This document shows, in pieces, positions 34,501-44,607 of a stretch of DNA of 64,000 bases. Positions within the stretch are counted from its first letter, which is position 1. Every line of letters begins with the position of its first letter. The stretch is taken from assembly GCA_036245805.1 (NCBI GenBank), contig BTRK01000003.1, positions 17,400,464 to 17,464,463 of the forward strand. Direction: 5' to 3'. The notes beneath the pieces were generated by a model. It ran no database searches. It was given only the letters and a program-made list of their open reading frames with translations, and was not told the origin of the DNA. Made by a program: the position numbers and the translations under genes. The stretch is from Pristionchus mayeri. Lineage: Eukaryota > Nematoda > Chromadorea > Rhabditida > Neodiplogasteridae.

Positions 34501-36634
34501 ATAAAGAGTTTCGCGTAGGCTAAGTCAACGGTTTGAAGCGCAAAACAATTAGGCTGAACTTTTTCTTATTGTTGAGGAACCGAAAACCTCGGTGAATCAT
34601 TTGCGGAATGTTCTAATAGCCAATGTAATTGTGATGAAACATGAAACAGTTGGCCGTGAAACGTTAGATCAGCAGACTTCTAAATGTAACTAAATAGGCG
34701 CTTATATCTAGCGATTTCTCTTATTGAAAAAGTTGTCTTATCGAGGAGGTTTCACATACATTGAATATTTGCTGTGCATGTCAGTCATTGAGCTCACCTG
34801 AAACCTTCTAGAAAAGACACGGTTTTCCAACAAGATAAACCAGTTTCGAAAATCTAAATATTAAGGAACTCGCCTCATAAAGCAGCGTGGACTTCTCATT
34901 GTCCAATTGCGAGTAGAGAAACATCGCTTGCTGGAACTTGTCCTCGAGCTCCGTGACCTTCTCCTGGAAAATCGATAATTGAAACGTTTCGAAAATCAAT
35001 AATGCTCCTGAAAATGTATCGTCGGTTACTGTATACGTCAAAACTGGTCAAAGCAACAACAACAAAAAACGTAGTTTGACCTTCAATTCTTCATGCCGCA
35101 GTCCGTTAGAGGTACTCTGGAATGATTAGCTCTGGTTAGGGGCACTCGATGGGGTTAAGAACCAGGGGGGAAGGAGAGTTTTCACACATGACTTCTACGG
35201 TATCCTCGATTTACAGTATACTTTAGGGACGGTAACTCACATGGGCAGCTCCCATTGCGAATTGAGGACTACGCGACTAAGAGAACTCAACAGAAACGGC
35301 AAAAGAAAGACTGCTTCCGGGCACTTTTCCGGTCTTCCAGAATAGGACTAACGAGGTTCCGGAATGGCCACTACGCTCATTCTGAGTTTCACACGTTACT
35401 TAAGGAGTAAAAACACAGATTCATGCTCGGGAGGTGGTTTAGTCGGGGAAAATAAACCAAAATGGGAGGAAAGAGGACTCACCGCGTCGCCCTGCCGGTA
35501 AGCCTCGGCATCCTCCTGAAAATAAACAAACATATAATTTGTATAAACATTTTGTGAAGCATGTTTTCGGGAGGAGGGGGGGGGGGTGATTGCAATAATT
35601 TAAGTTGATTGCTAGAGACAAGAGATTACAAGTACTTTTCGCCATTACATAAGACGAGTTAAAGAAACATAAATTGAATTGGGAAGTCACTACCGAAATT
35701 GTTCCGTGTGATCGCGATTGACAGGGTCAAAAATCTGGCGATTGCACAATACCACCGATCAATAAATCAGTAGCTCGATCGTACCTCGACAGCCTTCATC
35801 TCCAGCTGATTAGCTCTGATGGCGCGCGCCTCCTCACGCGCCTGCCGCTTCTTCAGCATCCGCTCCTCCGCCTGCAAAGCGTCAGTCCGCTTGCGACGCG
35901 TGATATTTCTCAGATAAGAAGTCCTATTCCCTCAAGAGCAGGTGATGGCCCACCCCACTCAGGCCTGATGAAAAGCAGGGAAATATCGATCGATTCTGGC
36001 TTCAAGAAGCGTTCAATGCGTCAGTAATCACTAACACTGGCAAAAAAGGTCGAGCTACAAGTGTGAATCACTCGCTTTTCTTACAGCTCTCTCGCGATAG
36101 GAGGCGAGAGCTTATCAGGTGGTGACAATGGCGTGTGAAATGCGAAAGTGTCATGTTGCATCATGAGTTAGGAGGGCAAAATTGGCCACGATTGCCGTCA
36201 TGAGAGCGACGTGTGAGTGAATTGGCATGAGTGGATCACTTGCTGGGTTCGAGGCGACTACTTTTGCATCATTTTGGATGTTTTCGCAAGGAATCCACTT
36301 GAAAATCGATAGAGACTAGACGTTCCCCAAGGATTTATTTGGGTGCACATAGTCATTTTTGAAGAGTTAATCACGACTTCCCTATTCAAAAAAATCAAAA
36401 CACCCTATCCAAATCACCTCGCCTTACTAATAGTACACTTTGAGACCATCAATTTTAGTGCATTTTCATTAACTTTAGGGGTTTGTAAGCATTATTAGCC
36501 AGTGTGATCGCTGTTCCACCCTGTCCTCTTCAAGCGACACTCACCTCTCTCGAGATCTTGTCGAGCACCTTCTCCTCGGCGGCGAGCCGGGAAATGGGCC
36601 GACGGCGAGCAGCGCTGCTAGAGTAGCTGCTCAT
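19556..36634 (-). CDS. LRRFIP-family coiled-coil protein
   Basis: Fourteen exons: 36545-36634, 35785-35871, 35483-35515, 35081-35116, 34874-34963, 33584-33664, 33266-33358, 32281-32363, 31251-31356, 30508-30631, 29033-29056, 28305-28384, 25858-25962 and 19556-19660. They join in frame to 378 residues, like short LRRFIP1/2 isoforms (~400). Landmarks match the family in order: [15 protein letters not shown] and [18 protein letters not shown] (N-terminal basic helix), LRHEELK with [14 protein letters not shown] and [78 protein letters not shown] and [12 protein letters not shown] near the C-terminus. Family proteins bind Flightless-I and act in actin and Wnt/innate signalling; the function here is inferred only. 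The fifth intron starts GC (GAG-gcgagt). Introns reach 6.2 kb. The ATG lies 1 nt after a CTTCAG acceptor. Confidence 0.85.
19681..19790. repeat. Short tandem duplication (~57 bp x2)
   Basis: CATTGTGTGTGCCTCCGCCC followed by TTTCCCAACTACACTGTA is repeated as CATTGTGTGTACCTCGGCC / GCCCTTTCCCAACTACACC about 57 nt later, in the last LRRFIP-like intron. Confidence 0.65.
25615..25708. mobile_element. CTCTCT palindromic MITE with 8-bp target duplication
   Basis: A 94-bp element with ends GAGCAATCGTCTGACTCTC and GAGAATCGGACCATTGTTC (inverted). Flanks are direct repeats GAAGCATC at 25607-25614 and 25709-25716, an 8-bp target duplication. The interior is CTCTCTCACTTTCTC opposite GGCAGGAGAGTATG. It encodes nothing; together with 28905-28993 it defines the family as a mobile element. 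Confidence 0.8.
26027..26277. mobile_element. MITE, CTAGGTCGGATGAT family
   Basis: Left end CTAGGTCGGATGATATCC at 26027 and right end GTGATCTTCCGACCTAG at 26277 are inverted. Related ends occur at 42110-42190, 46648-46753 and 52454-52567. A ~112-bp imperfect tandem repeat (TTATTTACATTTTCCCCTATG / TTATTTGAATTTGTTCCTATG) overlaps its right half. Lies in the LRRFIP-like intron 25963-28304. Confidence 0.65.
27171..27250. repeat. CTCTCT palindrome family copy
   Basis: TCGTCTGACTCTCTCCTGC and TTGCATGCTCTCTCGCTTTC face CCTGCGAGAGAGTGCAC and AAAACGAGGAGAGTCAGGC. A nearly perfect hairpin, about 80 bp, in the LRRFIP-like intron 25963-28304. Confidence 0.7.
27479..27500. repeat. TA dinucleotide microsatellite
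   Basis: A run of about ten TA units in an LRRFIP-like intron. Confidence 0.9.
28905..28993. mobile_element. CTCTCT palindromic MITE with 10-bp target duplication
   Basis: An 89-bp palindrome: CCTCTGACTCTCTTCAATTT and GCATGTTCTCTCGCTTTC face CCTGCGAGAGAGTGTAC and AAAATGAAGAGAGTGGG, ending GATTGCTCAT. It is bracketed by direct repeats AATTAGTAAC at 28895-28904 and 28994-29003. This is the cleanest sign that the family transposes; it sits 40 bp from the 24-nt LRRFIP-like exon 29033-29056. Confidence 0.8.
29080..30165. repeat. Degenerate tandem array, about 240-bp unit
   Basis: The sentence GCATGCAGAGAACGGGAATT ... TTGCCTGCTCGTTTTG recurs at about 29088, 29329, 29695 (GCAGAGAACTTGAATTAGAG), 29936 and, weakly, 30155. 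A second block, ACTAACTGCG...CAGTAG...GTGCACTCAAAATA, alternates with it at about 29222, 29601 and 29829. Units are 60-85% alike by eye. A small MITE (29461-29599) is inserted in one unit. In the LRRFIP-like intron 29057-30507. Confidence 0.75.
29461..29599. mobile_element. MITE, GGTTCTCTTATTGGAAA family
   Basis: Ends GGTTCTCTTATTGGAAATTT and AAATTTTCCAATAAGAAAAC are inverted; a second copy is at 38982-39117 and a related interior occurs near 52750-52885. Inserted in the tandem array. Confidence 0.65.
32758..32975. repeat. 218-bp polypurine tract
   Basis: The plus strand is nearly all A and G with many GGGG and GGAG runs, for example GGGGGAGAGGAGGGGGAGAGG; the transcribed LRRFIP-like RNA (minus strand) is therefore polypyrimidine. 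It lies in the intron 32364-33265 and could form a triplex or G-quadruplex. Confidence 0.8.
33905..33962 (+). other. tRNA-like A/B box pair, left arm
   Basis: TGGCGAAGTGG at 33907-33917 fits the polymerase III A box and GGGTACGACCTC at 33949-33960 approximates the B box, about 31 nt apart, the spacing seen in tRNA genes. The intervening arm does not fold into a standard tRNA. Confidence 0.45.
34190..34247 (-). other. tRNA-like A/B box pair, right arm
   Basis: On the minus strand TGGCGAAGTGG (34235-34245) is followed by GTGAGTTCGACCTC (34192-34204), a good B box. It is the inverted partner of the left arm. Confidence 0.45.
35576..35586. repeat. Poly-G run
   Basis: About eleven G residues after GGGAGGA, in an LRRFIP-like intron. 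Confidence 0.8.
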
Positions 36635-37219
36635 CCTGAAGAACTCTCTCCGATTTGCACGCTCTCTCGCCAGTTAGGGCAGCAATTAGCAAGCGAATTA
36701 ATTAAAATCACGACGAAAGCGGAGGGTGAATCAAGCCGGGGAAGATTCGCGACGAAAAGCGATAACGGCCGAGCAACGGGAGCGCGGAAAACACGGCCTA
36801 ATCCTCGACTAAGACCGACGGCTAATCTTGAGCCGATTTTGCGTTGATCCGAGTTCGCGGCGCGGCCGCGACGCGTATCTCGGGGTTCGCGAGGGCACAA
36901 CACATGTTTCAGAAGGTCAACACGAGCGAGATTAACAAATGAAACGATAAGAAAGGAAAATATGCACGAGAAACGCCGATTTTCGAGTATAAATCGAGTA
37001 ATTGCGCAGTAAACTTTGCGCCGAAATTTGCGATATTAAAATCAGTTTCTAATTAATGTCATTACATATTACTGTAGGAAAATTCGTCAACCTTTCGTGG
37101 GCGCGAAATTTTGAAACGGGAACGGACATGAAGGCCTGTTCGTCTCGTCTAACTTCCGTTTCTTTTCGTTCAACCCCCTCCCCTCCAAGTCTCGAGTAAT
37201 TCCTCTCCATTTCAGCTCG
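36635..37219. promoter_or_regulatory. Divergent promoter, LRRFIP-like gene and rfc-2
   Basis: A 585-bp interval separates the start codons of the minus-strand LRRFIP-like gene and plus-strand rfc-2, so both 5' regions must lie here. It contains a left-half palindrome copy (CTCTCTCCGATTTGCACGC at 36645-36663) and a CpG-rich stretch near 36700-36900 with GCGGCGCGGCCGCGACGCG. A TTTCAG acceptor at 37211-37215, 4 nt before the rfc-2 ATG, suggests SL trans-splicing. No TATA box was identified. Confidence 0.55.
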
Positions 37220-40200
37220 ATGGCTACTCTCAAGAACAGCGAGACCGTTCCCTGGTGAGTTTTTCTTTCCTTTTTATTTGTTTTCTGACGTTTTTACCGG
37301 TTTGTTTTCAATTAAGTTATTTTTCCTTTAATTTTAATTCCCTTTTCAGGGTGGAGAAGTACCGTCCGCAGCTGCTCAACGACATCGTCGGCAACGACGC
37401 GACGATTATGCGTCTGAAGCACTTCGCCAAGCAGGGCAACGTGCCCAATCTCATCATCTCGGTCAGCTACAATCGTTTGGTATTTTACAAAACCGTGGAT
37501 GCTGTGTGATATAGGAACCTATACGCAAACGATTTTAAAATTACGTGATCGCATATTTTCTCTCCTGGATTGTTTTTGGTAGCTATATCTTGCATTCCTT
37601 CTATAGACCTGAATCGAACGGCGGGTACAATTAGATCATAGTATATCTATGCCTTTATTGACGAAATGACAATTCCTTTAATCAGGGTCCTCCCGGCTGC
37701 GGCAAGACCACGTCCATCTGGGCGCTGGCTCGCGAGCTGCTTGGTACTCACCTCAAGGAGGCCTGTCTCGAGCTAAACGCCAGTGATGACCGGTGAGTTC
37801 AGTTTGTAATTGGTTTCTACAGTAGTCTAGGTGATTATCGCTTTCTCAAACCCTACTGAATGCTGGAATGCTCTCCTATGTCCGGTGGTACGATAGAATC
37901 GCTTTTTTCATGTCAAGAGCCCGCGTAATTCATAGATCCATTACAGTGGAATCGACGTGGTGCGCAACAAGATCAAGACGTTCGCCCAGACGAGAGTCAC
38001 ACTGCCGGCTGGACGACACAAGATGATCATCCTCGATGAGGTACGGTAGATATTTGAATGAATGTACGGTATCGAAAGTTTTGCTACAGTTTCTCGACGA
38101 GTTACGGTGGATGGTGGGATAGGTATACGGTAACGGATGAGGCTACATTTCCTCGATGAGGTACTGTATATAGGAGGATGAGTATGTTGTATCAGACGAT
38201 TGGGTAAAGCGTAGACTAGGCGCGTCCTTCTCTTCGTAAATGAGATACCATCGATGTTATCTTGAATTCGAAGTTAATTTTGACTGAGTAGTGGATTTAT
38301 CTCTTAAACAGATGCCAGAGCTAATATCGAGTTCATCAATATCAATTTGACAGGCGTTGCGTTCGAGGTACGGTAGATAGATGTAGATAGATGGGATAGG
38401 CATACGGTATCGGAAAATTGGCTACAATCCCTCGATGAGGTACGGTAGATATTTGAATGAATGTACGGTATCGAAAGTTTTGCTACAGTTTCTCGACGAG
38501 GTACGGTAGATGGTGGGATAGGTAACGGATGAGGCTACATTTCCTCGATGAGGTACTGTATATAGGAGGATGGGTATGTTGTATCAGACGATTGGGTAAA
38601 CCTTAGACTAGGCGCGTCCTTCACTTCGTAAATGAGATACCATCGATGTTATCTTGAATTCGAAGTTAATTTTTGACTGAGTAGTGGTCTCTTAAACAGA
38701 TGCCAGACCTAATATCGAGTTCATCAATATCAATTTGACAGGTGTTGCGTTCTATGTAACACAAGCTTCCCTTTGACCTATGTGCACCTTCCTTTAACAT
38801 TTTTAGCGTCCTAATTAGTCTTAACTCCCCACAGCACCTGTGTGCGTGATACGGGAATACCTTTACCTTTAGTTTTAATTTTTGTCCGGCTTTCAAGTTG
38901 CATTCGTGTTGCAACTCCCGCATATAGTCGCCGTCTCGCGTTGTTCAATGATCGAATTATCTCTCTTTGGGTAAAAATTAAGGTTCTCTTATTGGAAAAT
39001 TGCTTGTGTATTTCCGGGTATCTTTCATGTGCTCTACATTAACTAACGCCGATCAGCTTTATAGATTACCTGAAATATACTTAAAAATTCATAAAGAATT
39101 TTCCAATAAGAGATCCATAGTAAAAATATTACTTCATTCGAGGCCCTGGTTTCACAATTTTGCTCTCATGTTTCACAATTTTCATTGCTCTCATGTTTCA
39201 CAATTTTCATTTAAATTTCAATCTGGTTTCGTCAGTAGTCAACGTTCAGTTTGTTTCCAAACAACTCGATTCTTGTGATCGCAGATGGACGTTAATTAGT
39301 TTTTAGAACTAGTAGCTCATGGGCTTCACCACGTTTTATAATTATCAAGCTCGTATGTGTTTGCAGTAGTGTCTAGAAAAAAACACGAAATAAGTTAGAA
39401 TTGATGTTATTCTAAATGATTGTGTGGAAAGAGTGGACGAAATTATTAATTCATCTTTTGTTGATGACAAAATGACCCCTGACTGTCAGAAACTAGGTGC
39501 ATTATCGCTTCTCGATTAGCATACATTCGTAGGGTGAAGGCATGATATAACACGGGTCTCCTGTAAAAGTGTAGGAAAACTGACTGGTTTGGCTACTAGA
39601 AAATATTTTGTATCTCCGATTTTGATTTAACTTTGTTAATATACCCTATTGGAGGTCAGAAGAAGGTTAAGCCAGTCAGTTTGGTGATATCTGCAAATTA
39701 TCGATTTTTTTGATCTACAGCTTCAAATTGACGTATATCAGTCAATTTTGATCGTACAGCGAACTTTTTTTCTCATTTTGCTCGTTTTCGAGAGATCTAC
39801 AATCCCGTCAACGCAGCACAAACGGGCAAATCACGTCTTCATAGCGAAAATTGCGAAAAACTGAATTTCGTACAAATATCGATTTTCTGGCTTCGTATGC
39901 CATAAACACAATCTTTTTTATTCTTTCAACGGAATCTCCACACAAAAATAGGTGGTGCCCACGTTAAGTATTTTTCATATAACCTGCTTTTCAATATCGA
40001 TTTAGTATGGGAGTCCATGTCTCGTTTTGGACTTGGTCGATTTTTGGAAGATTCAGTTTTTTGGTCATAACTTGGTTCAAACTATGGATTTTTATCACCT
40101 AATAGAGAATGGTCAATTTTTGGGTGCTTTAAGTCACTAATGTAGTTATGGGATACCTAGAAAATTTAAAATGTAAGACTTCTTCAATACTGGTCACTCG

Positions 40201-43200
40201 TTCGATCTGAGCAGCCAAAATCAACGTTTTTTTGGCATTTTGGGCAGTTTTCTTTCAATAACGAGAAAACTACGAATTTCATCACTTAAGACCACTGAGT
40301 CAAAGTTTTCCGGCTTCTCGAGAGCTTTCGAATTGAGAAAAAATTGAGAAAAAAAGTTCGCTGTACGATCAAAATTGACTGATATACGTCAATTTGAAGC
40401 TGTAGATCAAAAAAATCGATAATTTGCAGATATCACCAACCTGACTTTCTTAACCTTCTTCTGACCTCCAATAGGGTATATTAACAAAGTTAAATCAAAA
40501 TCGGAGATACAAAATATTTTCTAGTAGCCAGCATTCCTACACTTAGACCCGTGATAACACCAACTAAATCTCAACAATCCGTTCTGCTACGAAGCCAGTA
40601 TTGCGCCTACCGTACCCCTCGCTCGTTTCAGGCAGACTCGATGACGGATGGCGCGCAGCAGGCGTTGCGTAGAACGATGGAGGTCTTCTCGAAGACGACG
40701 AGATTCGCCCTCGCATGCAATCAATCGGAGAAGATCATCGGTGAGTGTGTGCACCAACGTAGTTAGGGCGATGTTTAGTAAACGTGGCCTTGTATTAGGG
40801 TGTCCCAAAAGTTCGTGGATTTTTTTCTGATTATATTTTCTCGCGAAGTAAAAGTCAAGAAAACTAATTATCGTTCATATCTATTATAGCTGGACATGCA
40901 ATATTTTTTGCATAGGTTATTTCATTAAATGATTACCAAGTGATGATGAAATAGTCCAACATTTGCGTTTTTAGGACCATGTTTTCAAAAAATATAATTT
41001 TCTTTTCTTTTAAGTTTCAAAACTCTAGTTAATTGTGAATTAGAAGCAGCAATCATACTTTCAATTAAACATATAAAATTGTATCTTTCTTTATTGGCGG
41101 CCGAAAAACATCAAAACTTGTGATTTTTATTTTGTCGAGGGAAGGCCGATTTCAGAATTTTTCAAATTTTCATGGCACTTTGCAAGTCAATCGGCCTAAT
41201 TATGCAATGTAAATTCGTTTTATATTTTGTATTGCATATTGAAACCTTTGTTGGTATCTAAATCGATGAGCATTATAAAACACGTTGAAATTTTCAATTT
41301 TCCTAATCGCGATTGGGAAGGCCAGAATAGTGTCCAGTAAGTTCCTTTGCAACTACAAAGTAACTACGCATAATCACATGAGTTATATCTCTTCATAGGA
41401 AAAAATTTCATGCATTTTTATTTTTTAAAATTTTTGAGACTCAACTTCGGAATCGCACCATTCTTGTAAACTTGATCATTTATAATCAATGAAGCTCGTA
41501 GATTGTAGAGCACTGATTGCTCTACTCAATACTACGTACTATTAGGCAGTAAGATTTATCGCTTCAAAGAAAGAAATTTTCGAAAAAAAATTCCACGAAC
41601 TTTTGGGACACCCTAATAGAAAGTTCAACAAGGTTGATTGAAGCGCACCGATATCATAGACATGGTTATATTGATGGATCTGTAAAATTATGTGAGAAAA
41701 AATTGTCTCCGGAAAAAATAGGCGATCCCGTGCTTCAGTGTGTGCCCATAAGAATATATTATCACTGTGCAGATAGTAAATCAGGGTTTTTTGCGTACAA
41801 TACATTTTGAGAACCAGTAGATTCTGCGCTTCAGCAAAGTATTATTTCGGCACGCGCGTTATGCATGCAATCGCTGAAAGACCCCTTGTTCAAATTTAAA
41901 AATTCCACATGGGAAAGACTGGTGCACCCGTTTCGGTATTTATTCGCACCATGATTCCACGCTTTTTCCGAGACGTCGCCCAGCCAAAACTGGAATTAAA
42001 AAATGCCTTTCAGAGCCTCTGCAGTCTCGTTGCGCGATCATCCGCTACATGAAGCTGTCGGATGCGGAGATGCTCGCACGAATCCAGGAGGTGAGAGGGA
42101 GGGGGGCATTACGTCGGATGGGAACTATGGCGTCATGCCGCCGTTGATATATCAAAGATGGAATGACGTCATAGTTATCATCCGGCCTAGTTCCGGGAAG
42201 AGGGCAACATCTTGATCTTCCAGAGTTCTCGCGGTGTGGAAATTCAGTGAACTTTGTGAGATACGAGTTTTTTTTAATTTTGAGAATTTTGTGAGACCAA
42301 GAGACTTTTAGAAAATAAGCGAACAGCATTGACTTGTGAGCATGGCTGTTTTGTGCACCAATGACTGGTTGCTTAGATCGAAAACTTTTTTTACCGATTT
42401 ATGACCATTGTCCTTGAATAACAAAATTGTTCTGATTTATACTTGTCTGATTCGTGCTTCAAAAGATTATTACCTACCAATGAAATCGAAATCTCGGATG
42501 CTGTCAATATCAGTATAATTCGGAAGAGGAACAAACATCCCATTGTAGGTGGCCGGAATGGAGAACGTGGCGTACGATGACGAGGGTCTCGTCGCGATTC
42601 TCTTCACTGCGCAGGGAGACATGCGACAGGTATACGGTAGAGTAGGCTAAACAATTGCGGGCCCGCGATGAGAGGTCAAGAAATTTCGGGCCCACAATGC
42701 TCGAATAGCCAACTCTAGTATACAGTTGTCCGAGAATGAGGGATACAACAGGAGTACTGTAGTTCGAATTGTTGCACCCTATCTTGGACCTGATCTGGAC
42801 TGGTCTCAAAAATGGGATTGATCAACAGTATTAAATTGCGGTAACTCGTCATCAGGCGCTCAACAACCTGCAGTGCACGGTGTCTGGCTACGGCTTCGTC
42901 TCGGCGGAGAACGTCTACAAGGTTGGTGTAGGGCACTACGGTAGTGCGATATTTTGCAAGCGTCGCCCTGTCAATATTTCAACAAGGTTGATTTAAGTTT
43001 GATGATATCGTAACCATATGTTGAGGAACGAAAGAGTGCATTCCTGTAATTTTTCCCATGATTCTAAACAAGGCGCTATTTGGTTTCGAAAAATCATCAT
43101 CTCGTTTAGATTATACGCGTTGTAGTACTTTGCCTAAGACCACTATAAATATTCTAAATGTTTATTCTGTCAAAAATAGTTGATGTTACACGAAGTAGAT

Positions 43201-44289
43201 GTATCAGGAAACAATCATTAGTTGCGTAGGCTGTTGTTTAGATTTCGAGTTTGTTCCCATGGATAATTAGCACACAACTTAATGATTTGCAGAGGCTCCA
43301 AAATAATATGTAATAACAAACATTTACAATAATCCTGTTGAGGTGTGTGACGAGCCGCATCCCTCGCTCATGGTGGAGATGTTCAAGAACTGCGTGAATG
43401 GCAAAGTGAGACCGGCCAGCGAGGTGAGAGGAGAGGGATGATCTTTGATCTTTATCTATGATCTTTTAAATCTAAAATTCTGGATTTACGACACTAGATA
43501 GGACGCAAAATGAAGTTCAGTAGCATTGGTTGATTCGTGATTCACAGTTCCATCATAAATCTGAACCTTTAGCGCTACTTAATAAGTTTTCGGCCGTTAC
43601 TGGAAAACAAACATTGATAGTGTATTTAAACTCATGCATCATTACATATTATTGATGACCACCGATAATTTATTGATTTTCTCAAAATACTCCACATTTT
43701 CACGATTGTAATCTTCATTCCTCCTTTCAGACAGTGCACACCCTTTACCGACTCGGCTACTCGCCCGAGGACATCATCAGCACCATGTTCAGAGTGTGCA
43801 AGAGCTGCGATGAGGTACGGTAGGGGTACGGTAGCCCGGGTTACTGTAGATTACGGTAGGCCAGTGTTGTGATGAACTGTGAGTAGCTACTAGAATCAAT
43901 AATCGATTCAGATTCCGGAACTGCTGAAGCTCGAGTTCCTCAAGGAGATCGGCCTCTGCCACAAAGCGATCGTCGAAGGTGAGGGACTGTTCTCATTTTT
44001 TTTATCTTTGCAAAATATAGCAAAAACACGACTTCTCTCGTAGAAACGGTGTAGAAACAATAGTTTGTAATAGATAGATTCTCAATTCAATTTCCTGTTA
44101 TCTCTTCGACAGTTTCTGGTTACTTGATTTTGTCGACTTGCATGTGTGATCAGAAAATATTTTTCGGTGCTCTATTTTTTTATAATTGATTATTGATTAT
44201 TACCGTAATCATGAATCTCTCCAGGACTCACGACGCTCCTACAGCTCTCTGGTCTCGTCGCGAAGATGTGTCTCCTGAACGAGAACTGA
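37220..44289 (+). CDS. rfc-2: Replication factor C subunit 2 (clamp loader ATPase)
   Basis: Twelve exons: 37220-37254, 37350-37461, 37686-37792, 37947-38040, 40632-40740, 42014-42090, 42549-42629, 42856-42921, 43343-43423, 43731-43814, 43912-43978 and 44225-44289, totalling 978 nt and 325 residues (human RFC2 354). Signatures in order: [36 protein letters not shown] (Walker A), [36 protein letters not shown] (Walker B), [29 protein letters not shown] (SRC sensor/arginine finger), GDMRQALNNLQ, VCDEPHP and LGYSPEDII. It is a small subunit of the five-subunit RFC that loads PCNA at primer-template junctions and of the related checkpoint loader. Assignment to subunit 2 rather than 4 rests on the VGN/FA..GNVPN block. 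Introns 4 and 5 are inflated by repeats; the last exon is duplicated downstream. Confidence 0.93.
38032..38753 (+). repeat. ~399-bp tandem duplication containing copies of a splice donor
   Basis: The segment 38032-38364 is repeated at 38431-38753. It begins with the last nine bases of rfc-2 exon 4 plus the donor, CTCGATGAG-GTACGGTAG, so the exon-donor junction is copied at 38431-38439. Shorter variants (CTCGACGAG-GTACGG, CTCGATGAG-GTACTG) occur at about 38093, 38152, 38493 and 38541. Confidence 0.8.
38982..39117. mobile_element. MITE, GGTTCTCTTATTGGAAA family
   Basis: GGTTCTCTTATTGGAAAATT at the left and AATTTTCCAATAAGAGATCC at the right form a 20-bp TIR with one mismatch. Same family as 29461-29599. 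In rfc-2 intron 4. Confidence 0.75.
39551..40553. mobile_element. 1-kb TIR element with 4-bp target duplication
   Basis: Ends CACGGGTC and GACCCGTG; arms of about 230 nt are inverted and share long stretches such as AAAATATTTTGTATCTCCGA / TCGGAGATACAAAATATTTT and TACAGCTTCAAATTGACGTA / TACGTCAATTTGAAGCTGTA. Flanking ATAA occurs at 39547-39550 and 40554-40557. The ~540-bp core has no reading frame of note. In rfc-2 intron 4. Confidence 0.85.
40795..41616. mobile_element. Non-autonomous mariner/Tc1-type element
   Basis: An 822-bp element with ends TTAGGGTGTCCCAAAAGTTC and GAACTTTTGGGACACCCTAA (perfect 20-bp TIR) flanked by TA at 40793-40794 and 41617-41618, the tc1/mariner target site. No transposase frame remains. 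In rfc-2 intron 5. The ends resemble, but differ from, those of the intact mariner at 44608. Confidence 0.85.
42110..42190. mobile_element. Short hairpin MITE, CTAGG(Y)CGGATGAT family
   Basis: ACGTCGGATGGGAACTATGG / CGTCAT faces ATGACGTCATAGTTATC / ATCCGGCCTAG, an 80-bp imperfect hairpin in rfc-2 intron 6. Confidence 0.6.
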
Positions 44290-44607
44290 GCGATAATTAT
44301 CGATCGATCGCCTACCCGTCTACCGTACCCATTCCCTACCGTACTCAGTGTGTACCGTACCATGCACGTATCTCGCTTCTTGCGTATCTTGATCTCTTCT
44401 ACATTTCAATTTTATCGATGTCCCATTGAGTGTGAACCTTGAACGAGTTTATTGTCTTTGAAGTTTGTTATTGTTCCCGACTATACTGAGATATGTTCTA
44501 TTGACTGGCTAGTAAAGATCACTTCAAACGAACGAAGCGTTTTATTGACAGTTTCAACTTAATTAATCCTCTTTGGAACGTCAAGTGGTGGAACGTGGTA
44601 GATTCTA

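Noticed and set aside
40795..41616. Deletion derivative of the mariner at 44608
   Set aside because: The TIRs differ (TTAGGGTGTCCCAAAAGTTC versus TTGGGGTGTCCGGAAAGTTC) and no transposase remnant is seen, so it is a related but separate family.
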